Shown here in pieces: positions 44,335 through 52,313 of a DNA stretch of 64,000 nucleotides. Numbering within the stretch: position 1 is the stretch's first letter; every line of letters starts with the position of its first letter. Location of the stretch: positions 1 through 64,000 of the forward strand of contig CBDFHW010000007.1 of NCBI GenBank assembly GCA_965247815.1, read 5' to 3'. The translations under genes and the position numbers were made by a program. Origin of the DNA: CBDAQA01 sp965247815. GTDB lineage: Bacteria; Planctomycetota; Phycisphaerae; Tepidisphaerales; Tepidisphaeraceae. Below the pieces are notes generated by a model, which was not told the origin of the DNA, did not search any database, and saw only the letters and a program-made list of their open reading frames with translations.

Positions 44335-44559
44335 TCAAGCTTTTTCAACAAACTCTTCAACGGTCAGACCGGCGGATCGAATTAGACTTCGCCAGGTTCC
44401 CTTTGCCACCTCGCGGTGATCGGGCACCGACAACGTCGCCATTCCACCGGGTCGGGTCAAGATGATATGGCTACCGGCCTGACGGGACACAGTCCAGCCG
44501 AGCTGACAAAATCTATGGACCACATCCCGTCCGCTCAATACCGGGAGGCTGGATCCCAT
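44335..44559 (-). CDS. hicA: HicA-type mRNA interferase toxin
   Basis: The 74-residue protein has the dsRBD-like HicA fold: SGRDVVHRFCQLGWTVSRQA, GSHIILTRPG with the catalytic His31, and TLSVPDHREVAKGTWRSLI. HicA cleaves mRNA when free of HicB. Its ATG overlaps the hicB stop (TAATG), so translation is coupled, and here the antitoxin is encoded first, the reverse of the common hicA-hicB order. The next gene, 12 bp on, is dnaJ. Confidence 0.92.
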   Translation of the reverse strand: MGSSLPVLSGRDVVHRFCQLGWTVSRQAGSHIILTRPGGMATLSVPDHREVAKGTWRSLIRSAGLTVEEFVEKA

Positions 44560-44765
44560 TACACTTGCACCTCGACCTGGCGTGTTTCAACTGTCAATGG
44601 CAATCCCTGCTCCGCCCGGACCTCTAGACATAGTTTGATCGCTTCGCGGATACTCTCGACCGCCGCCTCGCGTGTCGACCCTTGGCTCACGCAACCCGGG
44701 ATCGACGGACATTCTGCGATCCAGACACCATCCTCGTCACGTTCAAGCGTTACTGAGAAGTTCAT
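44559..44765 (-). CDS. hicB: HicB-type antitoxin (short form)
   Basis: The 68 residues form the HicB partial RNase-H fold: SVTLERDEDGVWIAECPSIP then GCVSQGSTREAAVESIREAI. A C-terminal ribbon-helix-helix or HTH DNA-binding domain is absent, so this short form may not repress its own promoter. It heads a run hicB-hicA-dnaJ-grpE that begins about 160 bp after the groEL stop. Confidence 0.92.
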   Translation of the reverse strand: MNFSVTLERDEDGVWIAECPSIPGCVSQGSTREAAVESIREAIKLCLEVRAEQGLPLTVETRQVEVQV

Positions 44766-44864
44766 CGCAATCCTCGGCGTAAAGTGACGCTTCCAAATTC
44801 ACCGGCCATCATTATGCGAAGATTCTATCCGGCCGAGCCAGTAAATATCGGTCTCCATCACGAA

Positions 44865-44906
44865 GCAAGGCACGAAGCCATGAATTCCATGGGCTTCGTG
44901 CCTTGC
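44865..44906 (-). terminator. Strong hairpin after groEL
   Basis: GCAAGGCACGAAGCC and GGCTTCGTGCCTTGC form a 15-bp perfect stem around a 12-nt loop, 22 bp after the groEL stop. No T-run follows on the minus strand. It separates the groE genes from hicB. Confidence 0.65.
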
Positions 44907-44927
44907 ATATCTCGTCGGCTGATGCGA

Positions 44928-46556
44928 TCAAACCACCGCGCCGTTGACGGCGACTGATTCTTCGCCCTTCTTTTCCTTCAGCTCGGTGATGAGCACGTCC
45001 GTAGTCAGTGCAAGACCACTTACGGAAGCCGCGTTCTGTAGCGCGGTCTTGGCGACCTTGGCCGGGTCGATGATGCCCATCTTGAACATGTCACCGAAGT
45101 CGCCGGTCGCGGCGTTATAGCCGTAGCTCGGGTTCTTGTTCTCAAGGATGCGGGAGACGATCACCTCGCCGTCTTCACCGGCATTGTCGGCGATCTGCCG
45201 GCACGGCGCTTTCAAAGCCTCGGCGAGAATATCGAAACCGATCTTCTCGTCGCCTTTGGCTTTGCCCTTGGCGGCGAGCACCGCGTCGATCGCACGGAGA
45301 TAAGAGACCCCACCGCCGGGAACGATGCCGTCGATCGCCGATGCCTTCACCGCGTGCAACGCGTCGTCGATCAGGTCCTTTCGCTCTTTCATTTCGGTTT
45401 CGGTGTTCGCGCCGGCTTTCACCACCGCGACGCCGCCGGTCAGCTTGGCCAGGCGTTCCTGGAGCTTTTCCTTGTCGTAATCGCTGGTCGTTTTCTCGAT
45501 CTGGCTGCGAATCTGCTCGGCGCGGGAGTTGATTTCCTTCTTCGTCCCGGCCCCTTCGACGATCAGCGTCGTGTCCTTGGTGATGACGATCCGCTTGGCG
45601 GTGCCGAGCTGATCGAGCTCGATGTTTTCGAGCTTCAGGCCCAAGTCTTCGCTGACGAACTGCCCGCCGGTCACAACGGCGAGATCGCCCATCATGGCCT
45701 TGCGGCGGTCACCAAACCCGGGCGCCTTCACGGCACACACGTTCAAGTTTCCACGGAGCTTGTTGATCACCAACGCGGCGAGCGCTTCGGCTTCCACGTC
45801 TTCGGCAATCAGCAGCAGCGGACGACCGCCGGCGACAATCTTGTTCAACAGCGGCAGCAGTTCAGCCAGGTTATTGATCTTCTTTTCGTGCAGCAGGATG
45901 TACGCGTTCTCCAGAACCGTTTCGAGCGACGTCGGATTGGTCATGAAGTACGGGGACAGGTATCCCTTGTCGAACTGCATGCCCTCGGTGTATTCGAGAA
46001 CGGACTCGGTCCCTTTGCCTTCGTCGACGGTGATGACGCCTTCCTTGCCGACCTTTTCCATGGCGTCGGCCATCAGCTGACCGATGTGCTCGTCACCGTT
46101 GGCGCTGATCGTGGCGACCCGCTTGTAGTCTTCGTGACCTTTGACCTTTTTCGACAGGCTGGTAATGGACTCGCTCGCGACTTCCGACGCTTTCAGGATC
46201 CCGCGCTGAATCTGCACCGGGTTGACCCCCGTGCGGACGTATTTCAATCCTTCGATCAGGATGGCCTCGGCCAGAACGGTCGCGGTGGTGGTTCCGTCAC
46301 CGGCGACGTCACCAGTCTTGCTGGCGACGGCGGCGACGAGCTTGGCGCCCATGTTTTCGAACGGCTGCGGGAGTTCGATTTCCTTGGCGACGCTGACGCC
46401 GTCCTTGGTGATCCGCGGCGAACCGAACGACTTCTGCATGACCACGTTCCGGCCACGCGGCCCCAGTGTCGCCTTGACGGCCCGGGCCAGTTTCGACACG
46501 CCCATGAGCAATTCTGCCCGGGCGTCGGTCTCGTACATCATTTGTTTAGTTGCCAT
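44928..46556 (-). CDS. groEL: 60-kDa chaperonin GroEL, copy without GGM tail
   Basis: This ATP-dependent folding chamber subunit has 542 residues. ATP-site motifs are VAGDGTTTATVLAEAIL and TLGPRGRNVVMQKSFGSP. The apical domain contains IDLLFV-region relatives and ALAALVINKLRGNLNVCAVKAPGFGDRRK; the C-terminal equatorial domain has IVPGGGVSYLRAI. The tail ends KGEESVAVNGAVV and lacks the GGM repeats present in the paralogue at 47262-48944. It lies downstream of groES, but the 159-bp spacer is filled by an inverted-repeat element. Such second copies often have different expression or client range; that is inference here. Confidence 0.97.
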   Translation of the reverse strand: MATKQMMYETDARAELLMGVSKLARAVKATLGPRGRNVVMQKSFGSPRITKDGVSVAKEIELPQPFENMGAKLVAAVASKTGDVAGDGTTTATVLAEAILIEGLKYVRTGVNPVQIQRGILKASEVASESITSLSKKVKGHEDYKRVATISANGDEHIGQLMADAMEKVGKEGVITVDEGKGTESVLEYTEGMQFDKGYLSPYFMTNPTSLETVLENAYILLHEKKINNLAELLPLLNKIVAGGRPLLLIAEDVEAEALAALVINKLRGNLNVCAVKAPGFGDRRKAMMGDLAVVTGGQFVSEDLGLKLENIELDQLGTAKRIVITKDTTLIVEGAGTKKEINSRAEQIRSQIEKTTSDYDKEKLQERLAKLTGGVAVVKAGANTETEMKERKDLIDDALHAVKASAIDGIVPGGGVSYLRAIDAVLAAKGKAKGDEKIGFDILAEALKAPCRQIADNAGEDGEVIVSRILENKNPSYGYNAATGDFGDMFKMGIIDPAKVAKTALQNAASVSGLALTTDVLITELKEKKGEESVAVNGAVV

Positions 46557-46587
46557 TTTTTTATCTCCGGATTCTTTGAAAGCTTTC

Positions 46588-46709
46588 TCACCGCAGAGAC
46601 GCAGAGTCGCAGAGAAGAGGGAAACAAGCTAAGTTTCGCTTCTCGGTGTCCATCTGAGTTCTTCCGTGGCCAATTCTCTTCTCTCTGCGTTTTTGCCTCT
46701 CGGCGGTGA
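46588..46709. repeat. MITE-like inverted-repeat element between groES and groEL
   Basis: TCACCGCAGAGACGCAGAG with TCGCAGAGAAGAG at one end (46588-46619) is matched in inverse by CTCTTCTCTCTGCG with CCTCTCGGCGGTGA at the other (up to 46709). The total is about 122 bp, non-coding, and almost fills the groES-groEL spacer. Confidence 0.65.
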
Positions 46710-46715
46710 TCAGTT

Positions 46716-47003
46716 TTATTCCAGCACGCCGAGGACGTCCGATTCTCGGAGGATGACGAATTTCTCGCCGTCGACTTCGACGTCGGTCCCGCTGTACTTG
46801 CCGTAATAAATGTTGTCACCGGCTCGGACGCCGATCTCCATCCGCTTGCCGTTGTCGTCGAACTTGCCCGGGCCGACGGAAACGACTTTGCCCTTGGTGG
46901 GCTTTTCCTTGGCCGAGTCAGGCAGCAGGATGCCGCTCTTGGTTTTTTCTTCGGCGTCTGATTGCTTAACGATGATGCGATCGGCGAGTGGTTTCAGTTT
47001 CAT
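46716..47003 (-). CDS. groES: 10-kDa co-chaperonin GroES
   Basis: GroES caps the GroEL cavity. The 95 residues include LADRIIVKQSDAEEKTKSGI (mobile loop with SGILLP), GKVVSVGPGKFDDNG and the ending FVILRESDVLGVLE. The length and motifs are normal. It sits between two groEL genes and follows a short membrane ORF. Confidence 0.97.
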   Translation of the reverse strand: MKLKPLADRIIVKQSDAEEKTKSGILLPDSAKEKPTKGKVVSVGPGKFDDNGKRMEIGVRAGDNIYYGKYSGTDVEVDGEKFVILRESDVLGVLE

Positions 47004-47078
47004 AATATTTCCGTAAATGACCGGTCACTTGGACCGGCGTAGTCGAATTTTTTCGTTTCCTCGGGCCAAGTCGGCCCA

Positions 47079-47201
47079 TTACTTTTCGTACAGAATCATC
47101 CGCAGCGAATAGACGAGCCCGGTGATCGCGATGGCGAGCATGATCAGGATTGCGATCGCACGAAGCAGCGTCTTAGTCGGGTCGGGCTGAAGATCGGCCA
47201 T
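47079..47201 (-). CDS. 40-residue predicted membrane peptide between groEL and groES
   Basis: Read by eye: MADLQPDPTKTLLRAIAILI continues into a second stretch (LAIAITGLVYSLRMILYEK) so that residues ~12-35 form one hydrophobic helix with a basic C-terminal side. It has an ATG, a TAA stop and a G-rich stretch about 10 nt upstream. Codon use is like the neighbours. No family is recognised. It is encoded in the gap between two chaperonin genes, on their strand. Confidence 0.5.
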   Translation of the reverse strand: MADLQPDPTKTLLRAIAILIMLAIAITGLVYSLRMILYEK

Positions 47202-47261
47202 TGTTTTCAACCCCGAACGACGATGCGGCATCAGGCTCAAGCCTGATTCGCCGCATGAGGC

Positions 47262-48944
47262 TTACATCATTCCGTCCATGCCGCCCATTCCACCCATGCC
47301 GCCCATGCCGCCCATGCCACCGCCGTGATCATGATCGTGTCCACCGCCGCCCGCGTCTTTCTTCGGTGCTTCGACGATGATGCAATCGGTGGTCAGAAGC
47401 AAGATGGCGACTTCGGCGGCGTTCTGCAGGGCCGTCCGCTCGACCTTGGTCGGCGTAAGAATGCCAGCCTGGATCATGTCGACGTATTGGCCGGTCAGCG
47501 CGTTGTAACCCAGGCCGTCCTTCGACTCCATGACGTTCCGCACTACGACCGCGCCGCTCTCGCCGGCGTTCTCGGCGATCTGCTTGAGCGGGGCAGTCAG
47601 GGCGGTGCGGACGATCTTGACGCCGAGCGCCGCATCACCTTCGAGCTTGAGATTGCTTCCCCCGTTCAACGCCTTCAGCGACCGAATCAGGGCAACACCG
47701 CCGCCGGCGACGACGCCTTCGGCGACGGCCGCGCGGGTCGCGTGCAACGCGTCCTCAATGCGGGCCTTCTTTTCTTTGAGTTCGGCTTCGGTGGCGGCAC
47801 CGACGTTGATCTGAGCGACCCCGCCGGCCAGCTTCGCCAGGCGCTCCTGCAGTTTCTCGCGGTCGTAGTCCGACGTGGTGAGTTCGATCTCGCGGCGAAT
47901 CTGCCCGATTCGGCCCTGGATCGCGTCGGTGTCTCCGGCGCCTTCGGTGATGGTCGTGTTGTCGCTGTCGATGCTGACCCGCTTGGCGGTGCCGAGCTGG
48001 GTCAGTTCGACCTTATCGAGTTCGACGCCGAGGTCTTTCATAATGGCTTCGCCGCCGCAGAGGACCGCGATGTCTTCCAGCATGGCCTTACGGCGATCGC
48101 CGTAACCCGGGGCCTTCACCGCGCACACATTGAGAATGCCGCGGAGCTTGTTAACGACGAGGGTCGCGAGGGCTTCACCTTCGATGTCCTCAGCAATGAT
48201 CAGAAGCGACTTCTTCGCCTTTTGAATTTTTTCGAGCAGTGGAATCAACTTCGCGGCGGAGCTGATCTTGTCTTCGTAGATCAGGACCAGCGCTTTTTCC
48301 ATCTCGACGGTCATGTCGTCGGTGTTGGTGACAAAGTTCGGGCTGAGATAGCCTCGGTCGAACTGCATCCCTTCGACCACGTCGATCGTCGTATCGAGGC
48401 CTTTGCCTTCTTCGACGGTGATGACGCCGTCTTTGCCGACCTTCTCCATGGCGTTGGCCATGATGTCACCGATCACACGGTCGTTATTCGCGCTGATGGA
48501 CGCGACATTGGCGATGTCGGCTTTGCCGTTGATGGGCTTGGACTGCTTTTTTAAATTCTCGCTGACGGCCGCGACGGCGGCGCGAATCCCGCGGGCCAAC
48601 GCCATCGCATCGGCGCCGGCGGTGAGGTTGCGGTACCCCTCTTTGAAGATCGCCTCGGCAAGCACGGTGGCGGTGGTGGTCCCGTCGCCGGCCACGTCGC
48701 TGGTCTTGCTCGCGGCTTCTTTTACGAGCTTGGCGCCGATGTTTTCGAACTTGTCTCTGAGCTCGACTTCCTCTGCGACGGTGACGCCGTCCTTAGTGAT
48801 CGTCGGGCTTCCCCAACCCTTGTCGATCACGGCATTACGACCGCGGGGTCCGAGCGTTACCTTCACCGCCCGCGCCAGCTTGGTAACCCCTTCGAGAAGG
48901 GATTTACGGGCGTCGGCGTCGAAGGTCAGCATTTTGGCAGCCAT
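47262..48944 (-). CDS. groEL: 60-kDa chaperonin GroEL, copy with GGM tail
   Basis: This 560-residue chaperonin carries the typical ATP-site segments VAGDGTTTATVLAEAIFKEG and LGPRGRNAVIDKGWGSPTIT, and apical-domain ATLVVNKLRGILNVCAVKAP. It ends with a His/Asp linker and a Gly-Gly-Met repeat tail (GGMGGMGGMGGMDGMM), the cavity-lining tail of housekeeping GroELs. It is transcribed first, ahead of the small membrane ORF and groES. No CIRCE element (TTAGCACTC-N9-GAGTGCTAA) was found in the 262-bp upstream region, so HrcA control is not indicated. Confidence 0.97.
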   Translation of the reverse strand: MAAKMLTFDADARKSLLEGVTKLARAVKVTLGPRGRNAVIDKGWGSPTITKDGVTVAEEVELRDKFENIGAKLVKEAASKTSDVAGDGTTTATVLAEAIFKEGYRNLTAGADAMALARGIRAAVAAVSENLKKQSKPINGKADIANVASISANNDRVIGDIMANAMEKVGKDGVITVEEGKGLDTTIDVVEGMQFDRGYLSPNFVTNTDDMTVEMEKALVLIYEDKISSAAKLIPLLEKIQKAKKSLLIIAEDIEGEALATLVVNKLRGILNVCAVKAPGYGDRRKAMLEDIAVLCGGEAIMKDLGVELDKVELTQLGTAKRVSIDSDNTTITEGAGDTDAIQGRIGQIRREIELTTSDYDREKLQERLAKLAGGVAQINVGAATEAELKEKKARIEDALHATRAAVAEGVVAGGGVALIRSLKALNGGSNLKLEGDAALGVKIVRTALTAPLKQIAENAGESGAVVVRNVMESKDGLGYNALTGQYVDMIQAGILTPTKVERTALQNAAEVAILLLTTDCIIVEAPKKDAGGGGHDHDHGGGMGGMGGMGGMGGMDGMM

Positions 48945-49206
48945 TGATTAATCTCCTAGCAGGAATCTCGTTTCGTGTATCCGGTTCCGTGAGGCGGCAA
49001 TTACACCGCTCGCAGATTTAAACTACGGACGGGTGTAATCAAAGATGATACCGGCTTAACGATCGAAGCTATTTGAGCGGTAAGTAATACTCTAAGATGA
49101 GTTTAGGGCAGATCACGCGACGAATATTTCTGCGGCTCGGCTGCCAGCGTGGCAGCGATTCGTCGCCGTGGAATCGACCAGTTGCCATAGTGGCAGACGG
49201 ATCCGC

Positions 49207-50211
49207 TCACGCGTCGGTCGGATGCATTCCGAACTTCAGGGCGTGATCCACCATGGTCTGATAGAGCTGATCCAGTGCACTATTTTTCCACTGATTTCGC
49301 CGGCGGGTGTCGGCAAACACCTGCGTTGCACCGGCGACGAGATCAATCTCGCAGCGAAATTCCGGGACGTTGGTCGCTGCCTTCGAAGAGTCGTACGCCC
49401 CGTGGTAGGCGGTGATCTCTTTCAGAAGTCCGAAACGTTTGGGGTCATGACCGACGATCCACTGGGCCGGCATGAAGACCAGACGCGCGGGTTGGTCCAG
49501 GACCGACGCGACCTGTCGATAGTATTCCCGCCAGGTCGTGTGCTCCGGTCGAGTGGCGTTATAGGCTTGCCCGTATGTGGCAGGGTTAAGGGCGGCGTAG
49601 GCGAAGAGCTTCCCGCAGTCGTCGCGGTGCGTCGAGACCCATTGCCCCAGTCCGTCGCCGGCGCACAGTACGGGCTGACCCCTCTCGATGCGGTCCCAAG
49701 CCACGGAGTCGAATTCGAGATTGTCGATCAGCGGGTGTCCGGGGCCGTACGTGTGGCTCGGGCGGACGACCGTCACTTGCAGTTTGCCGTCGGCGTGGGC
49801 ATGGAAAAACAGCTCTTCACAGGCGACCTTGTCCCTGCCGTACTGGCTGACGGGTTCCTGCCGGAAGGATTCGGTGATCAGCACGCCGGGCGGCGAGTTG
49901 ATTCCGTACGTGCAGACGGTCGAGCAAAAGATGAAATGCTCGCACCGCCCGGCGAACGCCTGGATGACCGCTTCTGCCTGAGTCGGTCGGAAACAGATCA
50001 TGTCGATCACGACGTCGAACCGCGGCGCTTTCAGTGCTTCCTCGAACGCGTGAGCGGCGTCACGGTCACCGACGATTGTTTTGACCTGCGGTGACAGTGT
50101 GCTTTCGCGCTTGCCGCGATTGAACACCTTGACGTCAGCCCCGCGGGCCAGCAAGTGCTTGACGATACCCGTGCTGATAAGACCCGTGCCGCCGATGACC
50201 AGAACGCGCAT
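49207..50211 (-). CDS. NAD-dependent epimerase/dehydratase family (extended SDR)
   Basis: This is 334 residues from the ATG at 50211, which has GGAGG 5 nt upstream; the open frame begins at 50253. The Rossmann motif is MRVLVIGGTGLISTGIVKHL, followed by VKVFNRGKRE for the adenosine ribose. The active site has STVCTYG and a YGRDKVACE (YxxxK) pair. The pattern is closest to the atypical SDR branch related to chloroplast CSP41/isoflavone-reductase-like epimerases that handle sugar nucleotides. The exact substrate is unknown. Confidence 0.85.
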   Translation of the reverse strand: MRVLVIGGTGLISTGIVKHLLARGADVKVFNRGKRESTLSPQVKTIVGDRDAAHAFEEALKAPRFDVVIDMICFRPTQAEAVIQAFAGRCEHFIFCSTVCTYGINSPPGVLITESFRQEPVSQYGRDKVACEELFFHAHADGKLQVTVVRPSHTYGPGHPLIDNLEFDSVAWDRIERGQPVLCAGDGLGQWVSTHRDDCGKLFAYAALNPATYGQAYNATRPEHTTWREYYRQVASVLDQPARLVFMPAQWIVGHDPKRFGLLKEITAYHGAYDSSKAATNVPEFRCEIDLVAGATQVFADTRRRNQWKNSALDQLYQTMVDHALKFGMHPTDA

Positions 50212-50364
50212 ACCGCCTCCGAAGTGCTGATTTGATTGGTGCAGTGCCGGCATGATTGCCGACTCGCAGCATTATCAGCATCCGACGGCCTTCTCCAACC
50301 CAGACGGCACCTGTTTCAAAGCGAGAGACCGGTCCGAGGTCGAGCGACGGCTCGGGTCGCCCGG

Positions 50365-50736
50365 TCAGGCGGCCGCAACGGCGGGCTTGCTTACTGCCTT
50401 CGACCAGACTTTGTCCCGTTTTGCTTTGACCTTCGGGTCCAGCGGGTTGGCTTTGATGAACGACTCCGTGTCCTGCAGCAGTCGAAAGAATTCGACGAAG
50501 TCTTCGCTGTACAGATACACCCGGCTCTTTCGAACTTCGTTGGTCTTGTCGTCGCGTTTGCCTTCGGTCAGCACTACGAAATGGTTGCCGTTCGCCGCCT
50601 CTTTCACCTGCGCGACATAGGTCCGTGGGCCGACAGATTTGAAGAATCGCTGAAACAAAATTTTCGGCTCGGGTTTAGGCCCCGCCGGTTTTGCCCCACG
50701 ACGACCATCAGGACGATAAGCTGGACGCGCTGCCAT
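50365..50736 (-). CDS. PUR-alpha-like (DUF3276-type) nucleic-acid-binding protein
   Basis: The 123-residue protein has a basic disordered start and then a PUR-like beta-beta-beta-alpha unit: FKSVGPRTYVAQVKEAANGN, HFVVLTEGKRDDKTNEVRK and SRVYLYSEDFVEFFRLLQDT. The 'KxxIxLYxEDFxxF' ending is what suggests DUF3276. PUR proteins bind single-stranded purine-rich DNA or RNA. AGGAG lies 7 nt upstream of the ATG. It neighbours lexA on the same strand but with a separate start. The assignment is by pattern memory only. Confidence 0.6.
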   Translation of the reverse strand: MAARPAYRPDGRRGAKPAGPKPEPKILFQRFFKSVGPRTYVAQVKEAANGNHFVVLTEGKRDDKTNEVRKSRVYLYSEDFVEFFRLLQDTESFIKANPLDPKVKAKRDKVWSKAVSKPAVAAA

Positions 50737-50870
50737 GAGAATCTCCTTCTGTTTCGAATGAAATGCGAGGCAATTCTTTGCCGGAGTTGCCTAAGTGAAG
50801 ATGAACAAGAACCGCCCGGCAAACGCATTGCCGGGAAGAAAATGCTGGTATTGCTCCCTTGAGAGCGGAA

Positions 50871-51485
50871 TTAATTCGAATAGCTGCGAACGACCCCGAT
50901 CACGACGCCCTGCACCTTACAACGGTCGGCATCGACGATCCTTGGCGACATGGAGCTGTTGGCCGGCTGCAGACGGATCTTGCCGTTCTCACGGTAAAAC
51001 CGCTTCAGCGTCGCTTCACCGGTGTCCAGGAGCGCGACGACCTGCTCGCCGTTTTTCGCGGTTTCGCGACGTTCGATAACGACGTAATCCCCGTCGCAAA
51101 GATGGTCGTCGATCATGCTTTCACCCCGTACCCGCAGCACGTAAACGCCGTTCTTCGCGTGAAACATCGTTTCCAGATCGAGCTCTTCGCGAATTTCGAT
51201 TGCTTCGATCGGTGAGCCGGCCGCAATGTTGCCCAGCAGCGGCAGCTTGGTGCTCCGGCTTTCGTCCGGGAGCCGCTCGTCGGAGACCAGTTCGAGTGAC
51301 CGGGCCTTGTGCTTGTCCCGTCGAATGACGTGCTTTTTCTCCAACGCGCCCACGTGTTCGAAAATGGTCACCTTGCTGGTGCCCAACTGGTCGGCCAGTT
51401 CCTGCATTGTCGGTGCGTAACCGTGCAGGTGGCGGTAGTTTCGAATTGCGACAATGACGTCGGTCTGGCGTGGGGTAAGGTTCAT
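50871..51485 (-). CDS. lexA: LexA SOS repressor
   Basis: LexA represses DNA-damage genes and cleaves itself when RecA is active. The 204 residues contain the N-terminal winged HTH (APTMQELADQLGTSKVTIFE), the cleavage site Ala89-Gly90 in GNIAAGSPIEA, the nucleophile Ser123 in RGESMIDD and the general base Lys161 in ATLKRFYRENG. The open frame extends to 51530, but family proteins start at MNLTPRQTDV. Its promoter contains a direct repeat of ACGTTA that may be the LexA site. Confidence 0.96.
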   Translation of the reverse strand: MNLTPRQTDVIVAIRNYRHLHGYAPTMQELADQLGTSKVTIFEHVGALEKKHVIRRDKHKARSLELVSDERLPDESRSTKLPLLGNIAAGSPIEAIEIREELDLETMFHAKNGVYVLRVRGESMIDDHLCDGDYVVIERRETAKNGEQVVALLDTGEATLKRFYRENGKIRLQPANSSMSPRIVDADRCKVQGVVIGVVRSYSN

Positions 51486-51570
51486 AGCGTTGTCCGTCCG
51501 TTTCTTGATTCGTTGCACGACCCGTTGCAAGACCAGACCGTGAAACTTCGTTCGTATTGTGATCGGATGA

Positions 51571-51599
51571 ACATTACCCTAACGTACAATAACGTGCAA
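51571..51599 (-). promoter_or_regulatory. lexA promoter with direct-repeat operator candidate
   Basis: TTGCAC (51599-51594) and TAATGT (51576-51571) are 17 nt apart on the minus strand. The spacer and -35 overlap contain ACGTTATTGTACGTTA, a direct repeat of ACGTTA with 4 nt between, a position suited to autorepression. Confidence 0.5.
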
Positions 51600-51685
51600 G
51601 AGATATTTCTCGCTTTTTTAAAATGCCTTTTCAGGCCGGGCTTGATGGTTGGACTAACCCGGCCCGGTACTTAATAATTGCCTGC

Positions 51686-52297
51686 ATGTCAGTGCAAATT
51701 GATCCACCCGGGAGCGTGCGTAGTTATTTTCGAAACATCACCGACACGCTGCAGTCGATCGTGATCGGAATGAAGATCACTCTTAAATACTGCTTCCAAA
51801 GAACTGTTGTCGTGCAATACCCCGAGCACCGGCTGACGTTCGCGCCGCGGTACCGGGGGATTCACGAGTTCGAAGACAATAAATGCATCGCCTGCGACCT
51901 GTGTGCGAAAGCGTGCCCGGTCGACTGCATCTACATCGATAAAACCGCCCCGCGGCGGATCGACAAGGCGACCGGCACGGTGCGGATGGAAGATCCGAAA
52001 AATGGCGAGTTGTTAAGATTCGCGATCGATTACAGCAAGTGTCTTTTCTGTGCGCTATGCACCGAGCCGTGCCCGACTGACTGCATCCACATGGGCAAGC
52101 TGCACGACCTTTCTTCGTACAGCCGGGAGGACGTCGTGGTTGAATTTGCGGAGCTGGCGAAGAAAAATCTTCGCACGCCGATCCCGCTGTGGATGGAGCG
52201 AAACCGCGGGACGATTCCGTGGGTGCAGCAGGAGTTCGACCGGGTCAGTTCTGGCACGCTCGCGACCGACGCGGCCGACATCCCGACTATTAAGTAA
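51686..52297 (+). CDS. nuoI: NuoI-type 8Fe ferredoxin-like subunit, orphan
   Basis: The 203-residue protein matches complex I subunit NuoI: an N-terminal amphipathic helix (TLQSIVIGMKITLKYCF), RYRGIHEF, then two [4Fe-4S] motifs, CIACDLCAKACPVDC (Cys67/70/73/77...) and CLFCALCTEPCPTDC. The C-terminal extension with WMERNRGTIPWVQQEF is longer than in E. coli. No other nuo genes are nearby; the next gene (16 bp on) is a sulfite-oxidase-like Moco protein. It could serve complex I in trans or as an electron carrier for its neighbour. The start at 51686 is chosen over 51623 on homology. Confidence 0.88.
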   Translation: MSVQIDPPGSVRSYFRNITDTLQSIVIGMKITLKYCFQRTVVVQYPEHRLTFAPRYRGIHEFEDNKCIACDLCAKACPVDCIYIDKTAPRRIDKATGTVRMEDPKNGELLRFAIDYSKCLFCALCTEPCPTDCIHMGKLHDLSSYSREDVVVEFAELAKKNLRTPIPLWMERNRGTIPWVQQEFDRVSSGTLATDAADIPTIK

Positions 52298-52313
52298 ACC
52301 CGGCGCTTGAACC

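Noticed and set aside
45354..46709. 451-codon open frame on the plus strand
   Set aside because: Antisense to groEL; no recognisable motif.
47325..48554. 409-codon open frame on the plus strand
   Set aside because: Antisense to the second groEL; Asp/Gly/Leu-rich shadow with no domain.
48945..49206. CIRCE/HrcA operator ahead of groEL
   Set aside because: No TTAGCACTC or GAGTGCTAA half-site is present; only a weak imperfect inverted pair is seen.
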